A DNA stretch of 64,000 nucleotides from Dendrocalamus latiflorus (Eukaryota; Streptophyta; Magnoliopsida; Poales; Poaceae): assembly GCA_017311315.1 (NCBI GenBank), contig CM029612.1, forward strand, positions 17,863,125 through 17,927,124. Reading direction: 5' to 3'. A model generated the notes under the pieces. That model was not told the origin of the DNA. It did no database searches and saw only the letters and a program-made list of their open reading frames with translations. Positions 10,801-22,800 of this stretch are shown here, in pieces. The translations under genes were made by a program, and so were the position numbers. How positions within the stretch are numbered: the stretch's first letter is position 1; each line of letters starts with the position of its first letter.

Positions 10801-13800
10801 GTCTAATCGTGGTCAGTTTCTTGTGATCTATCGTAACTTTGCCACGATGATTGGTACTTAGTTTGAGTCCTCTATCTGTACTTTTCGCTGTGCTTCTACT
10901 GGCGAGTACTATTCTGGCGCTTTCAGACAATTTCTTTCTGAGCAGGGTACTCTTTATCAATCTTCTCGTCTTGGTGTCCATGCTCAGAATGGGGTTGCTG
11001 AGTGAATTATCGTCATCTGATTGAGACTGCTCGCACTCTTCTCCTTGCCTCACGTTCCACCGCAGTTCTGGGCTGAGACTATTTCTACGGCTGCATATCT
11101 CATCAATATGCAGCCTTCTGTTGCTCTTAAGGATGTTATTTCTATAGAGCGTCTCTATTCTAGAGCCTCCTAGTACACACGTTCGTGTTTTTGGCTGCAC
11201 ATGTTTTGTCCTGCTGCAGTCTCGTGAGCGCACCAAACTATCAGCCCAGTCAGATGAGTGCGTGTTTCTTGGTTATAGTTCTGAGTATAAGGGTTATCGC
11301 TGCTATGATCCTTCTGTTCAATGGATCAGGATCAAATGAGACATTGTCTTTGACGAATCTCGACATTTCTTCTATCGAGATTCGGCTCCATGTTCTGTTT
11401 CCACCATCGAGACGAGCTCCTGGTTGTCTCTCCCTAACTCTTCACCCATTTCTCCCCTTTCATAGCCTTCCTCTAGTCTGTCTCCAGTGGTTCCTTCAGT
11501 GCCCTCACCTTCTGTGCTGCCTCTTGCAGCACTGCCTCTTGTTCCTGTAGCACCACTGTCTTGTTTCTTTGGGGTAAACTACTCCAGGCGTTCTCGTCTT
11601 TCATCAGACTTATCTTCTGGTATCTTGTCGACACCGACACCTGATTCCTTTGATGATGCTCCTTGTTACGCTCTTTATGATTGGACATCTCTTTGGTCTC
11701 TTGATCATCTTGGTTTTTCTTCGACAGCTCATGCTCTCTCTGTCACCGAGCCTAGCTCTTATTGTAAGGCTGTTTCTCATTTTAAGTGGTAGCTTGATAT
11801 GGCAGAGAAGCTTGATATCTTCGACATATGGAGACCTGGGATATTGTACCGACACCTGTGCATGCCCGTCCTATCACGTGCAAGTGGGTGTACAAGATTA
11901 AGACCAGGTCTGATGGTACTATCGAACACTACAAGGCTCGTCTTGTGGCTCCTGGCTTCCAGCAGGAGTACGGTCATGATTATGATGAGACGTTTGCCCT
12001 TGTTGCCCATATGACCGATGTTCACACTTGTTGTGGTTGCTTCTGTTCGCCGGTGGTCTATCTCTCAACTGGATGTTGAGAATGCCTTTCTTAATGGTGT
12101 TTTGCATGAGGAGGTTTACATGCAGCCATCACCTGGGTATTCTGTTCCAGATGGACACGTTTGTCATCTTTGTCGTGCTCTTTATAGCCTCAAATAGGCT
12201 CCTTGTGCTTGGTTTGCGTGTTTTATTTTAGTGATTACCGCTGTTAGTTTCACTGTCAATGACCATGATCCTGCTCTTTTTGTCCATGCCTTACCTCGGG
12301 GTAGGACACTGCTTCTTCTCTATATGGATGATATGCTCATCACTGGTGATGATTCCTCTTTTATCACATATGTGGAGAAGCATCTCAGTAAGCAGTTTCT
12401 GATGACTGATCTTGATTACTTACGTACTTCTTTGGGATTGAGGTTTCTTCCACGCCTGAGAGTTACTACCTCACCTAGCAGAAGTATGTTCAGGATCTAC
12501 TTGATCAGTCTGGTCTAATTGATACTCATATTGTTGCGACTCCCATGGAGCTTTCTCTTCAGCTTCGCGCTACTGATGGTGATCTTCTTGAAGATCCTAC
12601 TCGATATCGCCATCTTGTTGGGAGTTCGGTGTATCTTGTGAGCACTCATTCTGATATTGCTCATGCTGTCCATATATTATGTTAGTTCATGGCTCTTCCT
12701 ACTCATCTTCACTATAGTCACCATCTTCGTATTCTTCGCTACTTGTGTGGGACAATCTCTCATCGTTTGTTTTTCCTAGCTCCAACTCACTACAGTTTCA
12801 GACATACTCTGATGCGACCTGGGGTAGTGATCCTTCTGATCGTCATTTTCTTTTTGCTTACTGTGTTTTTCTTGGCTCCTCCTTGATTGCCTGAAAGACA
12901 AAGAAGCAGACTGCAGTTTCTCGTTCGAGTGCAGAGGCTAAGTTAAGTGCTATGGCAGCAGTGACAACAGAGATTACTTGGTTGAGGTGGCTATTACTTG
13001 GTTGAGGTGGCTACTTGTAGACTTTGGAGTACCTGTGGGGACCGATGACCCTTCTGTCTGATAGTATAGGTGCTATCAGTGTTACTCGTGACCCAGTGAA
13101 GTATGAGCTCACCAAGCATATTGGTGTGTATGCTTCATACACTCGCTCACAAGTGCAGGAGGGAATACTTGCTTTACAGTTTGTGTCCTCAAAGTCACAG
13201 CTTTCTGACTTCTTTACGAAGCCGCAGAGTAGGGTACAACATTTGTATTTTCTCTCCAAACTCACTGTGTGATCCATCATGAGTTTCCGGGGGGGGGGGG
13301 GGTGGTGGTGATTTATTTGTTTCCTTATATGCCTTGGTTTTCTTATTTGTGTACGGCATATTCCTCTGTATATCCTCTTGTACTCCCTATATATTGCTCT
13401 TTGGGCTTTATAAATATACACACAATATTCATAACAACGTGGATATTTCTAGCAGAAGCAGATTAAGCTTTTGAACCACCAAACCATGAATTTTCTTTGA
13501 TTAATGCTCACATAGTCGTCTTTCCTCGAATTGTTTGTTCTTCTTTTGTATTTGACATTAGCATATGCCCTTGTTTTTCATCTTGATGTAGGGCATTAAC
13601 TGCATGTTATCTACTTATTTTTCCAGCACTATAGTCTGTCACCTTTACCCGCGTATGAACCGGCATTTGATTGGGAGAATGAGAGATCTTTGATATTTGG
13701 CCAACGGGTGCCCGAAAGTCTTCCTGCAATACACAGCAGGTTGCTTCAAGCTGCACACTCAAGAAATACATATGTCTTTGCTTTCTTTTCCCTTCTTGCT

Positions 13801-16800
13801 CTGAACAATGTTTGTTAGTAGTCCCATGTTATAACTTATTCTCTACCGATTACAGTGGATTGACGATAACTGTCAAGGTATTATCTTTGTCATTCCAAGC
13901 TGGATTAGTTGGTGAGCAAAAATAAACAGTTTATCTCGTTTGTTTCAACACTGCTGAGCTGTGCTATATCTTCATTTATACTTGACAGCATATTACTAAC
14001 CTGCCTTTTGACCATGTATCATGTGCAGAGCCTTTTACTGGTACAATCTGCTTGTACAACAGAGATAAAAGAGAAAAACTGTCGGAAGACTTCTATTTTC
14101 ACATACTTCCATCAGAAATGCAAGATGTAAGGAGCAATGGAAATTACTTCCTTCTGGGCCCTTATTTCAATCCTCTAAATTTTTGCTATTGATATTTACA
14201 GATAGAAACAGTTGTAGTTCGTTGATTATGCTGAAATTCCACATTGATCTAATTTGTATTCTTAATGATCATTTTCATTTCTTTCGTATTTGATTAGGCT
14301 CAGGTTTCTTTAGAACGCCAGGGTGTTTTTTCGTTGGATGCCCCTGCACCATCGGTCTGCCTTCTGATTCAGCTAGAGAAGGCTGCTACTGAAGAAGGGG
14401 GCGTAACCACTTCTGTTTATTCTCGTAAAGAACCTGTAAGAAAAAAAATCTCCCTGGGTGAATCATGTGTTGTTATTACTCTTATGCTCATTTTTGTGAT
14501 AGATGCACTTGACTGAAAAAGAGAAGCAGAAGCTGCAAGTTTGGTCTCGAATCATGCCATATAGAGAGTCATTTGCATGGGCTATGATTCCGCTGTTTGA
14601 GAACAACCATGCTGGTGGTGTTGGTGATGCTACCTCTCCTAGCAGCTCGTTAGTACCAAGTATGTCAGGCTCAAGTTCTCAAGATAGCATTGTGGAGCCT
14701 ATTTCCAAGCTCACTTTAGATGGAAAACTAAACCAGTATTCAAGTGGAAGCTCAGTTATTGCAGAAATATCAAACTTAAACAAAGTGAAGGAAAGCTATA
14801 TAGAGGATTCCCTCCAAGTAAGAACGAGCAACTGAGCTCAATAAGTTAACATTGTTAATAAAGTGATAATTAACTAAATAATTATGTTAATTCTTTTGTC
14901 ACTTGTAGGATCCGAAACGGAAAGTACACAAACCAGTGAAAGGTGTACTGAGGTTAGAGGTAGAAAAACTTCGTAATGGCCGTAATGACGCAGACAACAT
15001 TTCTGAAGGTGGGAGCATGCCCAATGATTTGAATGATGCTGGTGAACTCAATAATGTCAGATACAACAAGAATAGCTTTGATGGGATCCATGGTTCTCTG
15101 AATTCTAGTGCCATTGTCCAGAAAGATGCACATCAGAATGGTCAAATTTCTAATGCAGAGAATGGTGACAATGTAACTAGCAGTTCCTCATCTATCTCCT
15201 TTTGTGTTGGACAGTTGGAGTATTCAATTTTGAAACCTGTCCCTTAGGATAATGCTTGCTTTTCTGTTTATATGAGATACATTCTTTCTTGTTGCAGTTT
15301 CACGCTTTTGACTTTCGGATGATGACTCGAAGCGAACCATTTTCACGACTTTTCCATTGCCTCTATGTGTACCCATTGACTGTTAGCTTGAGCCGCAAAA
15401 GAAATATATTTGTAAGAGTGGAATTGAGAAAGGATGATTCTGACATTCGTAAACCTCCACTAGAGGTTTGTTTACACGGTTATTTTACTCTAGTTGTTTT
15501 GTTGTTGCCATCTGTTCAATATTCTTATCCACTAGATATATGGGATCTCAGGCTGTTCATCCAAGGGATCGGAATACAACACTACAGAAGTGGGCTGATA
15601 CCCAGATTGCTGTTGGCATGAGAATGGCATGCTACCATGATGAAGTTAAGATCAGTCTGCCTGCTCTTTTAACACCCCAACATCATCTTCTGTTCACATT
15701 TTTCCATGTAGATCTCCAAATGAAACTTGAAGGACCCAAACCGGTATGCCTTCTGTTCCTTATCAATAAGGTCACACCATTGTGCTTGGCTCGTGTTTAT
15801 TTTGTGGTGTCTAACATGTTCTTAGTCATTCAGGTAGTTGTGGGATATGCTGTACTTCCACTGTCAACGCACATTCAGTATGCATCATTTTCTCATCTTT
15901 TTTTTTTAACTTGAAATGCTTATATTGAACTAGTCTTGGTCGGTTGCTCCATATGTGGGTTGACATCCAAGTCAATGCCTTATTATCATGCTATCTTATT
16001 TAATTTATGTCATCCAAATCTAATATATGAAGTAAGGTTTATTGCTAAAACTTGGGAACGATCTTTATATTGTTATATCATCAAGCTATATTTGCTTCAC
16101 TGTTTGAATCCAGCAAATAAATAAATCCTAGTAAATTTTAGATCAGTACTTCTGTCACACTGTTGTGTAACTAAGAAGCACTGTGGTACTCATTCACTAG
16201 TAAGAATGCATACTGCTTACCATACTATTAGATATATGTATACCCAAGTTACCCTTTCTTGTAACACAAGTTGTACATGGCTATATATATGAAAGTCACC
16301 CCCCCACATTGGGTGTGTGGTGTTCCCCTAATTCTCTACATGGTATCAGATTAATTCCTGGGCATCTTCCGCTGCCCCCTCTGTTTTCGCACCCGCCGCC
16401 GCCCCTCCTCTGTTTTCTAGGGTTTTTCAACCCGACGCCGCTGCTTCTCTGTTCCAGACCTTCCTCCCACCTCAGCCATCGCCGGCGCGCCCCCTAGGCG
16501 GCTCTCCCTGGCCGTCGCACCACCCTTCTCTTGGCCGCCGCCTCCTTAAGGCTGCCGCCGCCTTTCCCAGACCGCCACCTCCTCTGTTTCTAGGGTTTTT
16601 TAACCCGCCGCCGCTCCTCTGTTTCAGCCCTAGCCGCCGCCGCTCCTCATCTCGGCCGCTGCCGCCGCCCCTTCCTCCTGTGCTGCAGCCACCTTTCCCA
16701 GATCGCCGCCTCCCCGGCCAATCTTCCACAATGCCGACCGGCCCTCCACCAGATCCCAACACCAGCGGCGCCATGCCGAACCTCTTTGCTGGACCGATCG

Positions 16801-19800
16801 TCGTTGCTTCCTATGCCACGATCGCAGTCCGCTCACATGTTCCTCTCGTCCTCGAGTTGAAACACCCAAACTTCCACAAGTGGGCGCCATGCTTGTCACG
16901 GCGTCGCCTAGGCGTCGCCTAGGCGACGCCTTGGCGTCCAGGCGCCGGGGAGGAGACGCCGGGGAGGCTCGCCTCGCCTTGCCAGGTACGCCGTCTGCCC
17001 CTGTCTTCTCCGGCCGCGCTCCGGCCGCGCCGCCTCCCTCCACCCGCGCCGCCTCCCTCCCTCCCGCCGGCGACGGCGCCTCCACCCGCGCCGCCTCCCT
17101 CCCTCCCGCCGGAGACGGCGGCTAGGGTTAGCAGATCGGGCGCGGGGAGCTGAAGGCGGTGGGGGGAGGAGGCGAGGGGAGGCGGAGATGGGAAGAGGAT
17201 GCGGCGGACGGGGGAGGCGGCGGCGGGGAGAGGAGTCGGCGGACGGGGAGGCGGAGAGTCCGAGAGAGACGTAGTCGAGAGAGACGCGAGAGTCGGGGGG
17301 AGCGAGGAGTAGCGATGAGGAGAGACCGAGAGACGGACTCGGGAGACGGACTCGAGTGAGCGAGCGAGAGATATATATGACTGAGTCGGTCACTTACGCA
17401 TATACGCACGGCATGACCAGCGTATACGCGGAAATGGCGGTCGCCATGGCGTCGCCGCGGCGTCGCCGTGGCGTCGCCTAGGCGTCCAGGCGCTGCTCAC
17501 TCGCCGTGCTCGCCGACTCCGCCGTGACAACCAGGGCGCCCTTCTTCAAGTCCTTGGTGGGAAAATTCGGGCTTCGCGGCCATATCGACGGGACTTTACC
17601 GACCAATCCCAATGATCCCCAGTGGGTCATGGACGATTCCTGCGTCCATAGTTGGCTTCTCGGCTCCATCGCCACCGACGTTCAGGACCTCGCTATGGCG
17701 CAAGATCAATCGGCGCGCCAACTATGGGTCGCCATCGAGGGCCTCTTTCTGGCCAACAAGGAGCCCCGTGCCGTCTTCCTGCATGAGGAATTTTCCTCGA
17801 TGAAGCAGGGCGATCTCTCCATCAACGACTATTGCCAGCGCATGAAGACCGTCGCCGATGCCCTGCGCGATGTCGGCCATGCTGTTTCACCGTCGCAGCT
17901 GGTCCTCAACCTCCTCCGCGGCCTCAACCCGCGCTTCTCCAGCACGGCGGACAACATCGCCGACACCACGCCACTTCCAGACTTCAACACCGCGCGCGAG
18001 AAGCTCGTCCTCAAAGAACTTCGCCTCGCCAATGAGGGCAAGGTTTCCTCCGAGACCGCACTCCTCGCCCGCTTCCCCACATGCGGCACGGCTTGCCGCT
18101 CTGGCTCTACGTGCCTCGGCGCGACGCACAGCCAAGGTGGTCAGCAGACCTCCAACCGCCGCAACAACAAGAAAAGCGGCAATGGCAGTACCAACAGCGG
18201 CGGCGGCAACACTGGCAGCAACGCCGGCGGTGGTCGCCGCGACCAGCAGCATTCCCAGGGGGGTCCGCGCACTCCCATCCCCTCTGGGCCATGGGTCTGT
18301 TTCGGCCCGCTGCCCGGACAGCAGCAGCAGCCGCAACCATGGTTCAGGCGGCAAAACCAGCAGCAGGCCTGGCGCGCGCCGGGTCTCCTTGGGCCGGCTC
18401 CATAGGCTCACACAGCCTTCACGCCCGCCCACTTCTCCTCCCAGTCGGACGTGCAGCAGCAGTTCGTTTCTCCGCCGTCCGGAACCTCTCAAGATAGCGG
18501 TTGGGACCAGGCGGGACTCATTGCCACCCTGAACCAAATGGCCCTTCAAGGCGCTACTCCCTGGGTGCTCGACACTGGTGCTACGTCCCACATGTCCTCT
18601 TCGGATGGTATACTCCTCACCCGCCTCCCTCCTTCCTCTTCGTCTATCACTGTGGGCAATGGTCACTCCATTCCTGTTACCAGCCGTGGCACTTCCATCC
18701 TACCCACAGCCGACACTTCCTTTTCCCTTAACAATGTTCTTGTTGCACCAGCTCTTGTGCGCAATCTTCTATCTGTTCGTCAGTTTACACGTGATAATAA
18801 CTGTTCCATTGAATTTGACGCTTCTGGCTTTTCTGTCAAGGACCCATGGACGGGACACGTGATTCTTCGCTGCAATAGCAGCGGGGACCTCTACACCATC
18901 TCACCAACTTCGCCATCCACCGCCGCTAGTTGCAGCCTCGCCGTCTCGTCCACCATATGGCATCACCGCCTGGGTCATCCGGCCGCCTCTGCCGTTGCGT
19001 CTCTTCAAAATAAGTCGCTTATCACGTGTAATAAAGCAGCGCGATCCTTGTGCCATGCCTGTCAACTTGGCAAACACACGCGTCTGCCTTTTGCTAGTTC
19101 CATGTCCACTACGTCCGAACCTTTTGCTTTAGTTCATTGTGATGTATGGACGTCTCCAGTCCTTAGTACTTCGGGTTACAAATACTATTTGGTCATGCTT
19201 GATGATTTCAGTCACTTTTGCTGGTCCTTTCCGCTGCGTCAAAAATCCGAAGTCTATGGTCATTTTGTTGATTTTGTTGCATACGCTCAGACTCAATTTG
19301 GTTCTGTTCCTAAGTGCTTTCAGGCTGACAATGGCACTGAGTTCGTTAATCATGCCATGTCCACCTTGGCGAGCCACGCCATCCTTCTTCGTCTTTCTTG
19401 CCCCTACACTTCTCCACAAAATGGCAAAGCCGAGCGTATGATTCGCACCATCAACAACACCATCCGCACCCTCCTCATACATGCTTCCATGCCGCCAGCT
19501 TGCTGGGCCGAGGCTCTTGCCACAGCCATCTATGTACTGAACCGGCGCCCCTCCTCTGTTGGTCACCAAATCCCGTACCAGCTCCTTCATCATTCCGTAC
19601 CAGATTACTCGCACCTTCGCGTGTTCGGCTGTCTGTGTTACCCCAACCTTAGTGCCACAACGCCCCACAAACTCGCACCACGTTCTGCGCCCTGCGTTTT
19701 TCTTGGGTATCCCTCTTCTCACAAGGGTTACCGGTGCCTCAATATATCCACACGGCGCGTGATCATCTCACGCCATGTCGTGTTTGATGAATCAGTGTTT

Positions 19801-22800
19801 CCGTTCGCCGCTGCTCCATCTGGTGCATCTTCACTTGACTTTTTGTTGCAGGACGCTTCTTCCGCTACGTCGGTCGCTCCACCTTCGGGTGTTGAGCAGC
19901 CTTCTTCTTCTTCGGTTGCTCCTACGCAGCCGTTCCTCGACGACCCGGCCATCATCATTGCCGGCCCTGCCGCTCAACCCGCTGGACATACTCCGGGCGG
20001 GTCTGGCCGCTTCGGCGCTGTCTTTCAGCGTCGCCCGCCGGCCCCAGCATCCACGACACCTGCTGCAGCTCCCGACCGCCGTTTCGGCAAGGTGTACCAA
20101 CGTCGTCCACCCCAGCCTTCTACACACACAGTCGGGACTTTCCCGTCGGCCGCTGGAGAGCCGGCTGGGAACGCTGCTCCTGCTCCCACCGCGAACCAGA
20201 TCGCCACCAGCACCGTACAGCCCTCTGCTCCCGCAAAGCAGCCCATGACTCGTTTGCACACGGGGGCAGTACAGCCTGTCCACTACCGGAATCTCTCCGC
20301 TACGTCGACTTCTCCACTGCCAGCCAACTACCGCAGCGCATTGGCTGATCCCAACTGGCGTGCTGCCATGGCGGAAGAGTACCAAGCTCTCCTCGACAAT
20401 GGCACTTGGCGCCTAGTGCCACGACCACCTGGCGCCAACATTGTGACGAGCAAGTGGATTTCTAAACACAAATTCCACTCCGATGGATCGCTTGCCCGCC
20501 ACAAGGCTCGTTGGGTTGTTCGCGGCTTCTCCCAGCAGCCGGGTGTCGACTACGACGAGACGTTCAGCCTAGTGGTCAAGCCGGCCACCATCCGCGTTGT
20601 GCTAAGCATTGCTGCATCGCGGGACTGGCCTATTCATCAGCTCGACGTGAAGAACGCCTTTCTTCATGGCGACCTTGCGGAAACAGTCTACTGCCAACAG
20701 CCGTCCGGCTTCGTCGACCCTTCGGCCCCTGACTCCGTCTGTCTTTTGCACAAGTCACTATACGGTCTCAAGTAGGCTCCTCGAGCATGGCACCAGCGGT
20801 TTGCTTCTTACCTCTGCGCGCACGGCTTCACGGCGGCGAAGTCTGACACGTCTCTCTTTATTTATAAAGATCGAGATGATGTCGCCTACCTGCTGCTCTA
20901 CGTTGACGACATCATCTTGACGGCGTCTTCCCCGACTCTTCTACGGCGCATCACCGACCGGCTCAACTCTGAGTTCGCCATGACGGACCTCGGTGCTCTC
21001 CACCACTTCCTCGGCATCTCCGTCACGCGCTCCTCCGACGGCCTACTTCTGTCCCAGCGACAATACGCCGTTGATCTTCAGCGGGCTGGCATGGCCGAGT
21101 GTCACCCTACAGCGACACCTATTGACTCTCGGGCCAAGCTGTCCGCCACTGACGGCGCTTCTGTCGACAGCCCCTCGGAGTACCGGAGTCTTGCTGCACG
21201 ACCCGCGGGAGCTGCACCTTGCTCTGATCAAGCGCATCCTGCGCTATGTGAAGGGCACCCTCGACGCAGGCCTACATCTCGGCACTGCCAGTGTGTCCTC
21301 CATCACTGCCTACTCTGACGCTGACTGGGCCGGCTGCCCTGACTCTCGGCGTTCCACCTCCGGCTACTGCATCTTCCTCGGCGACAACTTGGTCTCCTGG
21401 TCTTCGAAGCGGCAGACTACAGTGTCCCGTTCCAGTGCAGAGGCCGAGTATCGGGCTGTTGCTCATGCAGTTGCTGAATGCTGCTGGCTGCGACAGTTGC
21501 TTTAGGAGCTTCATGTCTCGATCTCTTCGGCGACTATTGTCTATTGCGACAATGTTAGTGCAGTTTACATGACAGCCAATCCGGTTCATCACCGTCGCAC
21601 GAAGCACATCGAGATTGACATCCACTTCGTCCGCGAGAAGGTTGCTTTGGGACAAATCCGCGTGCTTCATGTTCCCTCCGCACATCAGTTCGCGGACATC
21701 ATGACTAAGGGACTACCTGTACAGTTGTTTACTGACTTTAGGTCCAGTCTCTGCGTCCAGTTCCCTCCCGCTGTGACTGCGGGCGGGTATCAGATATATA
21801 TATACCCAAGTTACCCTAACACAAGTTGTACATGGCTATATATATGAAAGTCACCCCCCCCACATTGGGTGTGTGGTGTTCCCCTAATTCTCTACACATA
21901 CTTATAATTAAAAGCTAGTGGCTGAGTGCTTGTTACGATAGTGTATACACAGAATATTGGATAAATGCCTTTCCTTTTCCGTGCAACGACCAAGGGCCAT
22001 CTAGACAATTAGATCACATACTGTCTCAATTGCTACCACAAAATTGATGAACTCTGAAGTGCTTATAATATCATAAAATAAGTTGTGAACTGATGAGAAT
22101 GGAGTTGAATTTGATATGCAACAATTTTCTGAATCTAATAGGTTACTTTCAGACGTATCTTTGCCAATTTTAAGAGAGCTTGTTCCACATTACCTGCAGG
22201 AAAGTGGAAAGGTTTGCTACTTGTCTTTTTTTTGCCGTTTATTACAGATTTTATTGCAGAATTTATCTTGAAATACATTTGCGTTAGTATGTTTTACTTT
22301 AAATTTCCAATTCTTATGCAGGAGAGAATGGACTACCTGGAGGATGGAAAAACTGTTTTCAGGCTGCGGTTAAGACTCTGCTCTTCCTTATTTCCAGTTA
22401 ATGAAAGGATAAGAGACTTTTTTGTCGAGTATGACCGCCACACACTACATACGAGTCCACCTTGGGGTTCTGAGCTTCTTGAGGTATATCTTTTGCTGTT
22501 TTGTGACTTAAGTTGGAGCTTATGCTGTTAATTTTCTTCATGATCATGGCTCTGCTGATGTTTTTGCCTTTGTGATAAACACACAAGATATCCTGCTTTT
22601 TTTTGGCAGCCAGCAGATGGTAGTCTGTTTGGCCGTTTATTTACATGATGATTTACAAGAAGCAAAAGTAGCACAGGCGGGTTATGCAGACCCATATTCT
22701 AGAACTGCTTGCAAATTATGTTCTGACTGTATATCCTAATGAACCATTTACTAATTCGTGAGTTCTCTAGCAATTTGTTTCAATTTCTATTGTTGCATGC

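Larger units (their letters stand above)
8260..13436 (+). mobile_element. Decayed Ty1-copia retrotransposon in SPK1 intron 3
   Basis: The 5' LTR is 8260-8413 (TGTTAAGG...ATAACA), followed at once by the tRNA-Met PBS TGGTATCAGAGC. The 3' LTR (about 13290-13436) shares the long GTTTCCTTATATGCC...AAATATACACA block but has lost its 5' end to a G-tract. The gene order gag, protease, integrase, reverse transcriptase, RNase H is the copia order. Many stops and frameshifts make it dead. The flanking 5-mers (GCATG and ACGTG) are only partly alike, so the target duplication is not certain. A MITE is inserted at 10438-10669. Confidence 0.85.
16237..21896 (+). mobile_element. Ty1-copia retrotransposon in SPK1 intron 12
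   Basis: It has short LTRs: 16237-16340 (TGTATACCC...TCTACA) and 21799-21896, sharing GTTGTACATGGCTATATATA and the CATTGGGTGTGTGGTGTTCC block. The PBS TGGTATCAGA follows the 5' LTR. The internal region encodes gag, protease, integrase, RT and RNase H in copia order. It is much better preserved than the intron-3 element, with a small number of lesions. No clean target-site duplication was found. The GC-rich internal region contrasts with the AT-rich host intron. Confidence 0.9.

Noticed and set aside
17887..18666. 259-codon - strand ORF
   Set aside because: It is a shadow of the well-supported + strand copia gag/pol in GC-rich sequence.
19129..19722. 197-codon - strand ORF opposite copia integrase
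   Set aside because: The + strand frame has all integrase motifs, so this is an antisense shadow.
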